From assembly GCA_947650365.1 (NCBI GenBank), contig OX393557.1, positions 31,960,209 to 32,024,208 on the forward strand: 64,000 nt of DNA. The letters run 5' to 3'. Source of the DNA: Chamaelirium japonicum (taxonomy: Eukaryota; Streptophyta; Magnoliopsida; Liliales; Melanthiaceae). Each line of letters starts with the position of its first letter. Within the stretch, counting starts at the first letter, position 1. The position numbers and the translations under genes are program-made. Of the stretch, positions 1 through 15,400 are shown piece after piece. The notes under the pieces are model-generated. The model was not told the DNA's origin and did not search any database. It saw nothing but the letters and a program-made list of their open reading frames with translations.

Positions 1-171
1 GTGTTTGTGGATGTCCCACCAGTGAGCGGTGTTTGTTCGTTGCCAATTGTGGCATCTCTTCTCCCCCCTTTCTTTGGAGTCCCCCGCCTGTGTGCGGTGT
101 TCCCATCCCCGCCGGAGTGGCGGTTTCGTTTGTTGCGCCAGCATGTGGCGCCTCCCGGAGGTCCGATTGTG

Positions 172-202
<31 letters not shown>

Positions 203-226
203 TATGACCCAAAAAAAAAAAAAAAA
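1..226 (+). mobile_element. 3' end of a poly(A)-tailed retroposon
   Basis: The stretch ends in a long C run (about 177-202), a short TATGACCC and an A tract (about 209-228). The part before the C run (GTGGCGCC followed by GGAGGTCCGATTGTGA) matches the 3' end of the minus-strand element at 39159-39894, which also ends in an A-rich tail. It is therefore the 3' end of a second copy, cut by the window edge. The open frames across it are composition artefacts. The C and A runs may be imprecise in the assembly. Confidence 0.55.
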
Positions 227-438
227 AATCAGAATCAACAACACTTCATTGCTTCTTCAACACACCATCCTTTACAGTGAGTTTTTTTTTTTCGGTGCTG
301 AACTTGCATATGATAAAACAGGCGGAACTGAATTCCTCCCACCTGAAACTCACTTCACCGAGGTTACGTGAGCGTTAATCGTGAAGGTATTGCAACAACG
401 AATCGAAGACGGTATTTAATCGAACCAGCAGCTTCTAT

Positions 439-3400
439 TTACAACGGTTGGAGCTCTTGCTCTGGAACCACGGCATCCACTGGCCTGTACGTGCCTGGCC
501 CAATCTGTTTATGCCTCCAACCGTACCATACTAGGAGAGTCGAAAAACCGAGCATCACGGCCACCGAAACCACCGCCAGTACATGTTGCTGCCACCATGT
601 CCTGCATGCAGAATAATGCCGATAATTAGTTTCGGCCGATCGATCGATCAAAGTACAGAACTTGTGACCGATTGTCAATCCGACGTCAACCGACTAAGAT
701 AGGTGCCGAAAAACCTGACCAATGATACTAAGCAAGAGAGGGTCATGCTGAGAAACCTAAAAGACCAGTTGGCGGGTAGGGAGACCTGCCTTATCGGTTA
801 TGCAATTTAAGCTCATGCAACCAGGGAGCAACCCTCCAAGTTTCCCCTAGTCTAGTAAGTAGTCTAGACGAAGTTGGTAGAAGGCAAGATTTGATATAGG
901 AAAATGAAACACCAGTGAGGTTCTGAATGAGGTTCCGATCCCTCCTGTGATGCCAGAAGTCGTACGATATATGATTCTGCCCGGTTCCTATTTTATTTCT
1001 TATCCCTAATCCGGAAGTCATGTCTGGCATGAATTGGTTTAAGGAACTCAATTCGTTCACGACAGTTTGATGACCAAGAGGTTCCGAGCATTAAAACAAG
1101 GCAACCAAGAGATTGCGAACAAGCCAAAGAGCCAAAACGAAGCACCATTCCCAAAATGGCTAGAATTGGTTTAAGGAACTCAATTCGTTCACGACAGTTT
1201 GATGACCAAGAGGTTCCGAGCATTAAAACAAGGCAACCAAGAGATTGCGAACAAGGTAACGGCTAAATTTTCTTCCACAAGGACAAGCACAGAAGAAATC
1301 AAATGAGGCCAAACTTGCAATATTTTTCATCCAAGCGGCATTAGATTCTGAAGAGAGAAGATTAAAATGGAGCGCTCCAACATAAACCGAAGGGTTGTAT
1401 ACAGCAGTTGAAGGCAAATACGAAAACATATGACGCAAGAATCTTCCTTTTGCCCCTTCTAAAATAGAGCATGAATCTTTTGTTAATGAGGAACCAAAGC
1501 TAGTATGACATAGATGACAAAAATGCAGTATTGATTAGACTATGCGTAATGTTATTCTGATAATAAATAAATTTATTCTATTTTGTGCACGATTTGGCCA
1601 TGGATGACGATACCCGAAACATATGAATCGAGACTAACTAGATGGCATTAATAATATTTCCTACTTTGTCCAAGTTCAGGTAATGTTGAGTGAGATTTAT
1701 GATGAATCAGTTTAATTAGGAAGGCTGGGAATCTCATTTTCTATTTTTATATCCCATATGAGGTTCCTGAGCTAGTCTCGGATCGTAAAAGTTGAGAACC
1801 CAAAACATAAAATCTTAGAGATCGTGCTTTGAACATCCCATTTTAACAGAGGAGGTAAAGACTTGGTGGGGGAATCTCATTTTTCTTTTCTTCTGACTAA
1901 AGAAAAAAGATACATATCTTATTGACTAGGAATAGGGGTGGCAATGGGTCGGGTCAGGTTGAGACATAGGTACAAGGGCAAAACATCCAACCCAAACCCG
2001 ACCCGTTTAATAACGGGTCAAAAACTTAAACCCAAACCGGACCGGCCTAATAAACGAGTTGACCCGACCCGATCTATTTAACCCGTTCAATAAATGGGTC
2101 GGGTGAGGTTGGCTCGGGTTTATTCGGGTCGGGTTGGGCCGACACGACCCATTTGGAAAACATGTCAATTAGGTTATAAGTACAAACGCAAACCCGACCC
2201 ATTAAACGGGTCAATCGGGTCAACCCATTTATGACTGAACCCGTTTAGGCCAAACCCAAACCCGCTAACTTGGGGTCGGGTTGGCGGGTCGCCTCCGCTA
2301 ACTAGAAACATGTTTTTATTGATGTTAGTTCAAACTATGAGTAAAAGTGAATAAACGTATGTTGTATCTGTAATTTCTTAGTGCACTGCTACCTATAATG
2401 ATAAGTTTCTACTTTCTAACGATACTCTTGGGTCTCATTTGACTCCTATACAGATTATTAGATTAGCCAAACAGGAAAGAGGAGGAAATCAACCCATTAA
2501 GTTAGAATTCATAACCTTTTTGATGGAGGCTCAACATTCCATTCAATTAACTGATAGCTTCCAAAATTTTCAGGAAGGCGAACACGGTGTTCAATTAAAC
2601 GAGAAATTATTCCCTGCAAGTAATGAAAAGGACTTGTAAATCTTCTATCCTATAAATCAAAAAGGTCTTTACGTTAATCTCAAAAGCCACATAAAGAAGA
2701 CAGATTACAAAATTACCATTGCCGTTGTATTAGAGATGAAATCAGCAGACCCTGCTGGAAAAATAGCCCACCTTATCATGGAACTACTTACATTACTCGT
2801 AAAATTCTTCAAGTGGACCTGTAATCATTTAAACTTGCAACTTTCAGTTAGCACAGATTTGGAGCACATGTCCACAACCTAGCAACCACCAAGAATCATC
2901 TATAGCCATCAATAGCAAGAAAGTAACAACGTGGAGAAAAGGGCAGGACCGTTAAAGTAACAACGTGGAGAAAGGGCAGGACCAACGGTCCAACCATTAC
3001 AGTTCTCAAATGGCCCCTACTTAGGCTACTGCCATCATCAAAGTCAAGACGTAGACAGAAGATTTCAGCTAGGCTGGGTCTTGTCTTAAAATATCAAAAC
3101 CAGATTAGTAAACTTCACCTGATGTGCATCAATTTCCAACTCATGCGCAATAAGCTTTGCAAGTTCTGTAATGTGAGGTACCAGGTCTACATATGTTACA
3201 TTCAAAGACATATCAAAGGTTATGAGACCAACTTGGAATTGACCTGAGAAGAGAAAATAATGGAAAGAAATATAAGTTTCTGTAGGAAAACTTTCAAGCA
3301 TACTTTTATCTAATCAACTATGCTTATATCACATAAAATTACAAAATAAAAAAACTTAAGATAGCATTTTCTTCCTTACTAACTCTTCAATATAAGTGAT

Positions 3401-6400
3401 TATTCTTAGAAAATAGAACACATACCAGTACGCAATCAGAGTAAGTCTAGAAGAAAAGTGACAAAACCACCAACAAGCTTTATCCAATATTTTTTGTATG
3501 AATCTGACTTCTCTTACTCACTCCTACCAACGGTCATACCCTCTTTTGACATAAACGCATTCAAACCTACTCTTTGTATCTAGTCATTCCTTGGCTTACC
3601 ATTCCTCTTTATAACCGTCGGACAATTATGGGCCCCATTCATAATGGGACATGTAACCTGCTCATGTGTATGACACATCATCGTTGGTTCTTCATCAATT
3701 TTGACTATTTCTAGATGCAATTCCCAAACTAAATGACTGGATCAGAAGATTTTTTTGCTAAAAGAGAAGCAGAGCTACCTTATCAGACTGTTGTGGCTAC
3801 CTTACCTGATTGATATTGTACTCAGGTCTGTTCTAGCTAACCACCCAAACTGGTCTTGATACTGCTTCGACCCCTGGTGCTACCAAAGACCCTTGTGTGC
3901 TTTCAAAAGCTGAGTGCGCTATACCTCTTTTTCAGGGTTGGCACTTCGTTGCTTGTGATCTTTCTGCACACTACTATGTAGCACCAAATATTTTACCCAT
4001 CTAAGCTACTTCAACAACCATAAATATAAACATCATGCCAAATATGGATTGTGCAGTCCAGATCCAGTATACCAAACTTTTGCCCGACCCTCCCTACATC
4101 TAGACCTACCTACCGACCAAGTTTTGACCTGATCTGAAAATCTGAACCTAGTTAAAGACCAAAATGCTCACATGCTGTCCTGAAAATCTGCACCTTCACA
4201 AACCCAAATCTTTTTTTGGGGGCCCCTTCCCCGTCTTGCATCACGCAACCTCCTCAATCTTTGCATGCCCATATTATCTCAATCTATTTTCAACCACTTT
4301 GTCGTCGAAATGGTGGAACTTCTTCCTGGCGTAAGTTTAATTACTATGTTTTATGTTGAAATATTTTTATTGCATCTTCCATATTAGTTATTAGTCATTT
4401 GATCTATATGAATAGTCATGCATAAGTATATTTTATTTTTCATTTGTTTGTTGACCTTGTGGCATGTGTCCTCAAATATAGTTGATGATTAGGTTTTTAA
4501 AGCCAATGATGTAACCAGTGTTGCACAAAAGGTTTGTGTAGTGAGTAGGTGACTAGGTGGGTTACTTGAGTACTCTTTAAGCCTTAACTTCAATCTTTGG
4601 AGCCTGATCTTGCAAAATGTTCACTGTACACAAAATGACAGCAAGTTGATCGAGATTAGATCGACAACAAATGAGGAAAATGTTTAGTTAAGCAAACATT
4701 AAAATGCTTTAAAATTCCTACGGCCATGAAAGGCTTTAAAATTATGCCAAAGGAGGGTACCCATATCAATGTTTAGAAGCCCACAAAAGGCTTTAAAAAT
4801 CCTATGGCCAAGGTGCCCATATCAAATATATCGCCACCCCTTTTAATGTCACCGTACAATAGCCGTATGGTCTCTATTCCATGAGGAGGAAAAAAAGGAT
4901 GCTCGGTCCTTTTCTTTCTCTTTTCCCTTGAGTGAGCGGAAACCGAGATACGTTCCCCTCTCTCTCACACGTTCTCTTTCCGCTCTCTCATGCATGTGGG
5001 TTTCATTCTCTCTTTTCTCTCTTTTGTATTGCCATAGATGGCTACATTCTCCTTTATAAAAAGGATTGAAACCCTAATGAGCATCATATGTTGGATTGAG
5101 ATTGATTCTCTTACGAGTGCCTTAAAGAATGGTGCTTCTTTGTTCGTTGTCAACCTGTGGATTTCTTTCGGCTTCTCGGCTTCTCGGCTTCTTTTTCCTC
5201 GTTGCCATCTACCTCGCACTTCTTCATCCACATCCATAAAGATTTCTTTCGCATCGGAGTTTGCAACCGTCGGTAGTATCATTCTTCGCACTTTGATCTT
5301 TCATAGGCAATCAGTGATATTTTCTTACATCTTTTTATAGCCATATGATCCTCTCCTCAATCGTTGCTCATCTTTGGTTTATTAGTGGCTTGGCTTGATC
5401 ATCGTTGGTATCATACTATCACCATCTATGTTTTTTTTTTTGTCTTTGCATGTTATATTTTATGAATTTATTGCTTGCAACTTCTATTTGAGTCATAATT
5501 TAGTTCTAATGGTTTGCTTTCTTTATTTGTCAAATTATAAGCATACTATATTGATTAGGTTGCTAGATCCTTATTAAAATTTGATTTGTGGATATTTCGT
5601 GTTTGCTAAATTTCATATTTAAATCTCCTAAAAGACCATAATAGCTTCCATCTTTAACTTGGCTTTTACGCATTGTAACCCGGTTTGCATTACTTAGGTT
5701 TAAGGCTAAGTTAAGTATAAGAAAGTTACCCAATTAAAAATGGAAACGCATTCCCGAAACAAAGGTATGTCATAACAAAAGGACACCAAAAAGATTAAGC
5801 ACTAGCTCACTAATAATCCCAATGCGAGCAAAGATGGGCCAGTCAAGGTGTCATCCTCAATACAGAAGAGAGAAGGAAAACAGAGAAGTAGAAGGCCAAT
5901 ACAACTCTACATAAACACAACTCTCCCGAATTTTTGTTGAATAATAAACTGAATACAAAGGCGTCATGGGTCCATCTCTAAATAGACTAATTTAGAACTA
6001 ATCCTAATCCATCTAGGACTTGTATACTAGAAACTAGGGGCACATCTAGATAGAACCATCGAAATAGGACTGGTAATCAACTAAGTTCTTTCTTCAATTT
6101 GTCTTATATCTTTTGCATAATCCACATCCTTATTTATTGATGCCTTTTAGCATATAAAAAGGAAAACAAAGGAATAAAAGAAAGAAAAGAATTTGCATAC
6201 CTAATAGAAAGAATACAAAAAATGAACTCCAATACCTAAGAGGTGGATCATGTGAATTACTGAGTAAATGACCTTTTAGGCTCCTATAGCCTTACGAGAA
6301 AGCCAGGAAGAGAATCAGGTTCGTGAGGGAGGAGCCACGGCCTCCTCTCTCCCTGCAGGAAAAAGAGTCCTTGGGTATAGTATGGTTCCTCTCATAATAC

Positions 6401-9400
6401 CTTATTTGGCCTTCTTAACATTCCCTTAATGTAGATTTATACTCCCCTATTATAGTTGATCCTTGTATTCTTATTATAGATTATTTCCATTATTAGCCAC
6501 CAACCTAAAAGACCAAAAATTCCATAAAATTCCAAAATTACAGTCATTCTAAAATGTAGGAAAAAATCTGAAAAATCCAAAAAGTCTATAAAATGTTAAA
6601 GAAGACCTAAAACCTATAAAATAATTAAAATGACTTCCTAATGACACTTAACAACCTCCAATTAGGTAATCTAACTCATTTTTAGGCACTTAAAGTGCCC
6701 TATGGATGCTCCTGCACCAGAGGGTAGGGAGATTAATGTACTCCAAGGTTCCTTAGACTAGGAAAGAGCCTAGATGAAGAATGTAAAAGATAATATTTGA
6801 TTTAGGGAGTACATTAATCTTTGTGCTACAAATTACAAACCAAAGCACTCAAATGAAACAACAATCGCATGAATAATCCACCAATGCATGTCCCGAGCTC
6901 AAATGGAAAACGTGAGGTAATGTGTTAGGATGACAAACAACAATAGAAAAAGAGCAATTTTAAAGCGGCAACGTAATGCCTAGGCAACCACGTTGCCTAT
7001 GGTGGATAAAAATAAACAATTGCACCATATCGATTTAAATATCACATCTTCATAACCATAACAAATTTGAGTAGTAGAAAGAGCATACTAGAAAAGAACA
7101 AAGGAAAGATGAAAAAAAAGGTAACCAATATTCATTGGAGAAATAAAAAATGAAAATGAAATGGATAGATATATAAGGAGAAAGATCAAGGAGGGGATAG
7201 AAAGAATGATCAGGTAAAGAGAGGGACAGTAGCACAAAAAAAAAAATTGAAAAAAAATGAAGGAAACCTCATAACGGTGATCGTCGGTGGTCATTGGCAA
7301 TTGTCGATAGCTGTTCCTGCTTTGTCTCTGCTCTCTCTGTGAAACAGAAAGAAAGAAGTGCCAACTGATTCCAAACCGAAAGAGAAGAGGGGGTTTTAGT
7401 CAAGCCACCTTCGTAGGTCGTTGCCTAGACGGTCGGGCTCGAAATCGCACGGGCGACGCCTCAACAATAGTAAAAAAGAGGCTCAAACTATAAGATAGAT
7501 TCTAAATCATCGTAGATCAACTTATTATTAAAACTTGAGGAAAATTCTCGAGTGTCATTTACAAAATATGCAGAGTTAATTGAAATGAGGCTATATTGAA
7601 TGCAAAATTGGACTTATGATCAATTTAGAGAATATGGCTTAAAACAAAACTACAAGCAAAATAGGGTATATGGTAATGAAATTATGATGGAAATATAATG
7701 GAATAAGATACTAGAAAAAAATTGGGCCAAGAGAATGGAGGGAAAACGACAACATCTATAAAGCAAACATGTTAGATGAAGTGGAGTGGTCCTTTTGGGT
7801 GTTGAGTTATTGACATATTGTGTCTTTGAGCTTTAGGGTAACTATAGAAAAACGAACATGTGGCATACAATGATTATATTTCAAATGTTGGAGAAAGGTT
7901 TAAAAAACAATCCTAGATAACTAGAATAATGGTTGATGTTTATGGTTATGTCTTTGATTCACAACATGAAGAAAATGTATATTTACCAATTATGTGGAAA
8001 CTTGTGATCTCAACTTATCAACCATGAAAAAGAATCTTTCCTGTTGCAGGTTCCGCAACGAGAGTGGGGACCTAATAAAACATTTACTTGAAGTTTGATA
8101 AAAGATTTTGGAAAAGCTGAAAATGATTGAGGAATGTAGCTCTTTACCAAAGGGAGGTTGGAGAAGGATCTGCTGATATGGGATGCAGCTTGTTGATTAT
8201 GGTTATTACTATGATTTCATAGATAAGAAGAGCACTTATATGCTTATTAAATGGAATGTTTGGTATCAACCTGTCAACCGTATAAAAGAATTTTTTTATC
8301 AAGAACTCATTATCAATTGTCTTGAACAAGAAGTATGGTTAATGGTTGGTGTAACCAGCCATCAAGAGACAGTCTGCATAATCAAATTACAAGACAACCC
8401 AGGAAGAATTTGGAGACGGGAGCACGATAAATATATCTATGGCAAGCATTGGATTACTTAAAATAGACCTCCAAGAGATACATAAGTTTTTTGAGTCGCT
8501 ATCTTGAAGTATATGTTTGCCGAAATTTCAATTATGCAACCAATGCAATTGATGGTTATGTCTTGGTCAAAACCCATTAGATTTCAAACATATTTTGGAA
8601 CTTATCTACTAATTCTACTTGTTTCCAACTAAGGGCAGGTTACTTATAGAACCTTTAGAGCTTATTGTCATGTGCTCTTAATGAAGGGATCAATTCATTT
8701 ATAGAACCATATAAAAAGAGAATAGAGAAGTTAGAGAGATGACTACTTCCGAATGTTAATAGACTTTAAAGTATTTGTAGTGCAGTGAAGGACTACCACA
8801 CAGTATTCTAGTCTTCTAACTTTTCTTTCCATCTTTTTTTGTCTCGATATCCATCTTTGCAGAATCATCTTCAAACTGGTATGGTCCTTGCTCTTAACCA
8901 AGAACTACACGACAACAGTTTATGCAACCAATTTGCATAAAGTTCACACAATGTTTAAATTCCGGTTGTACAGCGAGGACTGATCACACAAGTTTCAAAC
9001 AAGTTATAAGGAAGTTGCTTTGAAATGGGCAGATTATAGACCTGGTAGAAAATTGTCTTGCAGTCCACTAGGAGATATTGTCGGTGACATTTCTACAGTT
9101 GAATTCTGGTCAGAGGAAGTTGAAGGTGCTGGTGAAGGAGCTTGACTAATAGGCAGCCTCTCCCATAACTCAGAACAGTTAGTTTTCCAAAATCCGATCC
9201 TTTGGTTCTGACGATCATACGTTACAAGAGTATCCCGTACAACAATTCCTGTCCAGTGAAAAAATGAATGAATGAGTTGCATGATAAAGTGCCATTTGAA
9301 CATGGAAAAACAAAAGGTTTAATCAGATAGGATGAAGAGGGAGATTAGGCTAGTTCCATTTTTTTTAGTGTACAGCATATAATGATGTAGAAAATAAATA

Positions 9401-12400
9401 AAGCCAACATAACCAAGCATGGTCGAAAATTTACTAAGTGAAGGGAACAATAAAAGCCATGCAGCATACCCCCCAAAAGAGTTGTTGGATCTTTTCCATT
9501 CTGGAAGATTCCCAGACAATAAGCACCACGAACCTTTGAGTGCTTTATGCCAATCAAAAGGGTGAATCAAAGCATGAACACCAAAACCAAAATATAATAA
9601 GCTATCGGTAAAAGAATGCATTCAACTAGAAATCTTATCACCTATCGTTGTTGACTAAGCATAATATTAATTAGCAAATTACCCGGAACAAGTAATTTTC
9701 AGGAGAAAGTGACAGCTTCTGACCATTGCCAAACACCATATCAACTTCAGGGAAGGTCTTAGAAAGTTCGGAAACATCACTGTATAAAGTACTAATGTTA
9801 GTTTAACTTCTTACAAAGGAAAATATGCTTGAATGTTTAAGTTTTCCTGATGTGGCAAGGGCATTACTTTCCAGCACCAGAAAAACAGATATCTTTGTAG
9901 TTTGGATCTGGGCCACGGATTTGTTTGAGAGAATGTAGGTTGTTCATAATCTGCAAAACATAGAAAAGCATTAATGCCAACTGATTAATTGTAACAAAAT
10001 AAAATTATCAGATTTGTTTGAGATACAGATAGGGGTGGCAATTTTTTGTCCAACCCGGTCTGACCTTGAAAAAACCGGGTTCCGAGTCTTCAGACAATAA
10101 TTTCTTGTCCAAAATCTGGGTCAGGGTCTGTCCAAATTATTCGGTTTTAATTCGAGTGCCGGGTTGACCAATTTGGACAAGTCGACCCGGTTCATCCGAA
10201 TAAATATCACAATTTATTCATATTTTTTAATTATAAATTTTATTCATAATATAATAAAATATATGTTTTAAATATATAAACAAGATTGGCATTAACTAAA
10301 TAGTTTCCTCATGCCTTGTTGCTTTTGACTAGACTATTGGCATTAACTAAATAGTTTCCTCATTTGCCTTGGCTTTCAATGTTTAGCTTTTTGTTTTTTT
10401 TTTTTTTTTTTGAGGATTCCTCTATGAGAGAGGGAGTAAGGGGTTAAAACATACCCCAAGCTATATTATTAGATAAAATAAAACAAAGGCAATAAGGATA
10501 GCTAAGCAAATTTACAAAGGATAGGGTTTATCTCCTTACTCCTTAGACATCTTAACAGAGAATCCAGACGGGCCAGAAGACTAACTCTTCAGAAGAGAAA
10601 TGATGGACACCCAAACCATGTGCTACTACATCCTTCCCTAGGAAGATTATTGAGTTCCATTCTCTCCAAATGCCCCAGCAGACACAGATAACGAGGTAGT
10701 CCCAAGCGTGCCTCAACGACTTACTAATTCTGAGGGATCTCCATTTAGTCTAAAGAGAGCAAATGGAACTTGGGTGGCCTCTGAAAGCAAGGCGGTCCTT
10801 CAGTAGTCTCCAAATACCCTTGGAGACTGGGCTATGGAGGAACAGATGATTAACGTCTTATCTACTGGAGCCGCACATGACGAACGATAAATCTGAGATA
10901 CTTGGATTCCTCCTATGCCAGAGGTTTACCCTAGTAGGAAGATGTTCCTTGATAGCTAGCCACATGAAATTGCGTGTCATCAGTGGGGCTGGAGACTTCC
11001 AAAGGTACAACGCGATGGGGTAGACAATTCCTCCAGCATTAAACCTGTAAAAGAATTTTACAAGAAGATTCTAGAGGAGTTCCATTTCCAGTTAGAAGAG
11101 TCGTGTGAAGTGCTAACTGAGAAATTACCCAAGATCGAATAAAGATCTTGGAGCTGCGATTGGAGAGTACTCATAATATTTCTTTGAAATTTCACTAACC
11201 AAGAAATCGTACCCTCTGTAGTCAATATTTGGGAATGAACCGAGGCATTTTGGTCCCAAGTTAGATCGAAGAGGTCAGCGAATAGAGTAGCCGAGATCTG
11301 ATGTAGTCAACGCAATGATCCTACCAAAATGTGATATTAAATCCATCCCCCAGAATAAGGCGAGTGCCGCATTTGTGGGGAACCGCCACCTTTGCATATG
11401 CCTTTCTAGAAGGGGGAGATTTTGCCAACGAGCCAACTTCTAGGTTTAGCCCTTTTACATTATTTTGTGTTAAACCAATATACTTGGACACAATCTTAGG
11501 AAAGATGATCTGACTGGTGATGCCAAAGATAGTCGTCGAGGTAGCTAACGAATGGTAGAGAGCAGCTTAATTAGGTCAAAGCACAACCTGTTGGATTGGA
11601 CCGCAATGTTACTTGGAAGAGGATGATAAGAAAATATGCTCAACATCATTAATGGAAGCAACACAAAAAATTATCAAAGGATCTACAACAAGGCAGTGAG
11701 GTTCACAAAAAAAAGAAAATAGCAACAACTTTATATGATACATATAGATAAACTAACATAAAAGGTGTGAACATTAAGGTGAATGCATGGCAAAACTGAG
11801 TAAGATAATGCACCAACTAAGGATAAAGCGGGGGACAACCGATACAGATAATATGGGTGCAATGAAAATTTGTGGAAGCCCTAGCATGGAAGGGACTCAG
11901 ATTTGTGGTGAAGAGTAATTAAAAGAAAATGGAAGAGCAGAAAACTCATGGATGGAACTGGATAATGTTTATGACAGAGGATTGATCTTAATAAGTTGTG
12001 AAGAATAATTCATAAATCTGATCCCAATTAATGAACTTATTACTTTTTGGTTATAGTAAGAAATTCTTGGGTGAAGCCCAAATCTATCAAAGACCTCTAG
12101 AATCATGTGTGGATCACATATATCTATTAGATATAAGCTTTCATATTTCTTGGTTGTCCTTTCACTCTTCTTATTGCACAAGCCACCTCCAGTTTTCGCT
12201 TGAATGAAGATATCAGCATTAGTTGTGCAAAAATTTAGGACATTATCTGGACTATATGCAGTTGAAGGTTATAAATACTCCCAAGCTCCTATATGATCAT
12301 ATTTAATATGCATTCTACATATTAGATTATTTTTCCAACCATCATAGATACATGTCAGCTCAATCACCCAATTCATGGGCAGGTTATTTTGACAAGCAGA

Positions 12401-15400
12401 GAAAAATTATGCTAGATCAATCACATGTTAAAAAGATTAAATCGTCATTAACTTAAAAATGTGTTTCCTTAAGAATCATCACCAAAATTCAAGATAAATG
12501 AAAAAAAGTGCCACAGAAAACCTTACATCATTTCTAAATGCTATTATACTTCTTCTGGTAGCCTAGCAGGTATGCATACATAATACCACTATTATCCATG
12601 CTTGCTATAAAAAGCTCTTGGATTTGATCTTACAGCATAGGCTAGATAATTCAGATTTCAAAAAGAGTAACCATTTTTCACAGCATACAAGATATGAATT
12701 AAGGATTTTTAAACTTACACCCCAAAACATATATGGCAATTAGTACCCCCCCCCCCCCCACCACCACCATCTCATTTCACCAGTCAATGTTTGATTGTTA
12801 TTCCACCATCCTAGGTTTTTTATTAGATCTTTTTACCCCATGCTATCAAGAAACTCAATCTTGAGGAAAAAGATGAAGAAAATTCATAAATTTGGTATTA
12901 AAAAAAATCGATTCATGAGGAAAATCTTCATCTTCTTCCTCATGGTCACTCACTAGGAGGTTCCTCATTTTGCCCCATTTTGAGGAAGAAGATGAAGAAA
13001 CTTCCCCCTTTTGCCCCATTTTTATTCGTGATGAAGAAATAAAACCCACTTGCGAGAATGTGCCCATTCGGGAGGAAGAAAATGAAACCCATTAGTTAGG
13101 AAGGGACCCATTCGGTAGAAGAAGATGAAACCCATTTGCTACGTAAAACTCAATCTAGAGGAAGAAAATAAAACTCATTCATGAGGAAGGAACTTAGTCG
13201 TAGAAAGAAGAAACCCATTCGTGAGGAATGAACCCATTTGGAAGGAAGAGATGAAACTCATTCCTGAGGAAAGAGATGAAACTCATTCGGGATGAAAGAA
13301 CCCATTAATGAGGAAATATATAAAACCCATTCGGGATGAAGGAACCAATTCATGAGGAAATGATGAAAAACCCATTAATGAGGAAAGATATGAAACACAT
13401 TCGGGATGAAGGAACCAATTCACAAGGAAATGATGAAATGACATTGTAATAAAGGAAAACATTTGGGAGAAAAAAATGAAACCCATTCGTGAGGAAGGAA
13501 TCAATTCTGGAGGAAAATGATGAAACTCATTTGTGAGGAAGGAACGCACAGTCTCACACGAAAGGAAGAAGATGAAGATCTTACCTAAGTCCTCAAATCC
13601 CCAAGATGAAGATCTTTCCCAAATCCTAAAATATCCATTTGGGAGGTACAAGACGAAGGCCTCCCCCAAATCCTCAAATCTCAAAAATTTTAATACCGAC
13701 TTTGGGGGATTTTCTTCATCTTCTTCCTCAAGATTGTATTCTTGACTGCAAGGGGTAAAATGATCCAATAAAAAACCGAGAGTGGAATAGCAATAAACCA
13801 GGTTCGACTGACGGGAAGGGACGGGTTTTTTTGTGTGTGTGAGTGTTGTGTGTGTGTGTGTGTTGGGAGGGGGGAGTCTAAATACAAACAAAATGGGGGA
13901 CTCATACTAATTTTAATTTCTATATATGTTTTAGGGGGGTAATCTAAAAAACCCTAAATTTAAATGCATTTCCTTCAAAACATGTCATCAATATTCAAGA
14001 CAAATGAAATGAAAGAACCATAACTAAAGGAAAGAAATCTTACAGCATCCTTAAACACTATAAATGCTTCTTCCGGTAGGTATGCATATGTGGTGCCACT
14101 ATCCAAGACTGTTCCATGCTTTCTATCAAAGACCCTCGGATCTACTCGCAATGGCGTTCCAGCAACATGCATTTCCTTCAGCTCAATATTGTAGTATGGA
14201 CTGTTGCCATCCCGAAACTAGAGTAAATGTGGGAGATGTATCAAATGTATTTGTAAAGAAAGCCCATACGTTTGATTATTCCTAAGAAGTGATGATCAAC
14301 TATACCTGCGGCCAGGGTCTGAAGTGGAAAATACCATGTCAGGAGGAAGAGATATTCCACCAAGAACCATTGCACCACCACCAATATCCATTCCACCATA
14401 ACATAAAGAAAATGAGTCACTTATTACACCCTTTTCAACAAGTTGATCCATTATACTGAGCTGACCTCGGCCCAGGCCCATTATGCCATCAGCATGTTGG
14501 CTAAACAGATCACCAGTTTCAGAATTTTCACAGCCAAAAACAACTCGTTGTGCCTTGAGTGCACTGCCTTTTCCAAATGACACAACGTCCTCACCAAGCA
14601 CACCACTGCTAGAACTCATTTCGGCATACTGCCTCTCATAAACACATTGAATTTTCTCATTATCGCAGGTGCAATCAGTGCTGCATTTTACTGGTTGATA
14701 GGTGCTTGACAAATCAGGTTGAAACTTTGGATCCTATGCATCAATGAAAATTGCACCCAAGTGAGAAGGCATATAAAAACATGTCTGCAAGGGCACGCAG
14801 AACTTCGAAAATCAGGAAACAAGATACATGGTAAGTTCAAAAGGCAAAAGTATCAGATGTCAAGTCAACCAGGAGCAGAAAATATCATGTCTAAGAAATA
14901 GCAGATATAATAGCAATAATTTCTTGATATTATATGCAATAAATAAATATCACCCCATCTTGTTATGACTTACTTCACCGTGAAAAGATCATGGAACATA
15001 ACAATATAGCTCATATGTGTGTAGCCATGTTCTTCTAAGTATCTTCACATCTATAAACAATATAAGCTAGGGGCATTTCACTGTAGTCGCACACACACAC
15101 ATAGACACGTCTCCCCACGTGTTACTTTTTATTGCGGTTGCGCTAGTAGCCCGTCATGTGCTGACAGTGTCGTGTGCTGGATGGTGTAGTGGCTTGCGCC
15201 ACGGATTCCTCTATGTGGTGACGTTTGGTCTGTGCGAAGTGTGTTTGTTGACGCAGAGCGTGCAGACCTTCCACGTGTCCTCATACCTGATGTGTTGCTC
15301 TGGAACTCTTCGGGGATCTCGGGCTAGTAGCTGCTCTGGGCTACTGTGTTGCTCCGGGACTCTTCGGGGGTCTCTAGCTAGTAGCTGCTTTGGGGCTACT

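Noticed and set aside
8183-8461. 92-codon open frame in protease intron 8
   Set aside because: No recognisable protein family and surrounding frames are full of stops; it might be part of an old pseudogene but this cannot be supported.
13283-13891. 202-codon open frame on the minus strand
   Set aside because: It is the translation of the minisatellite core of an intronic element, repetitive with no domain.
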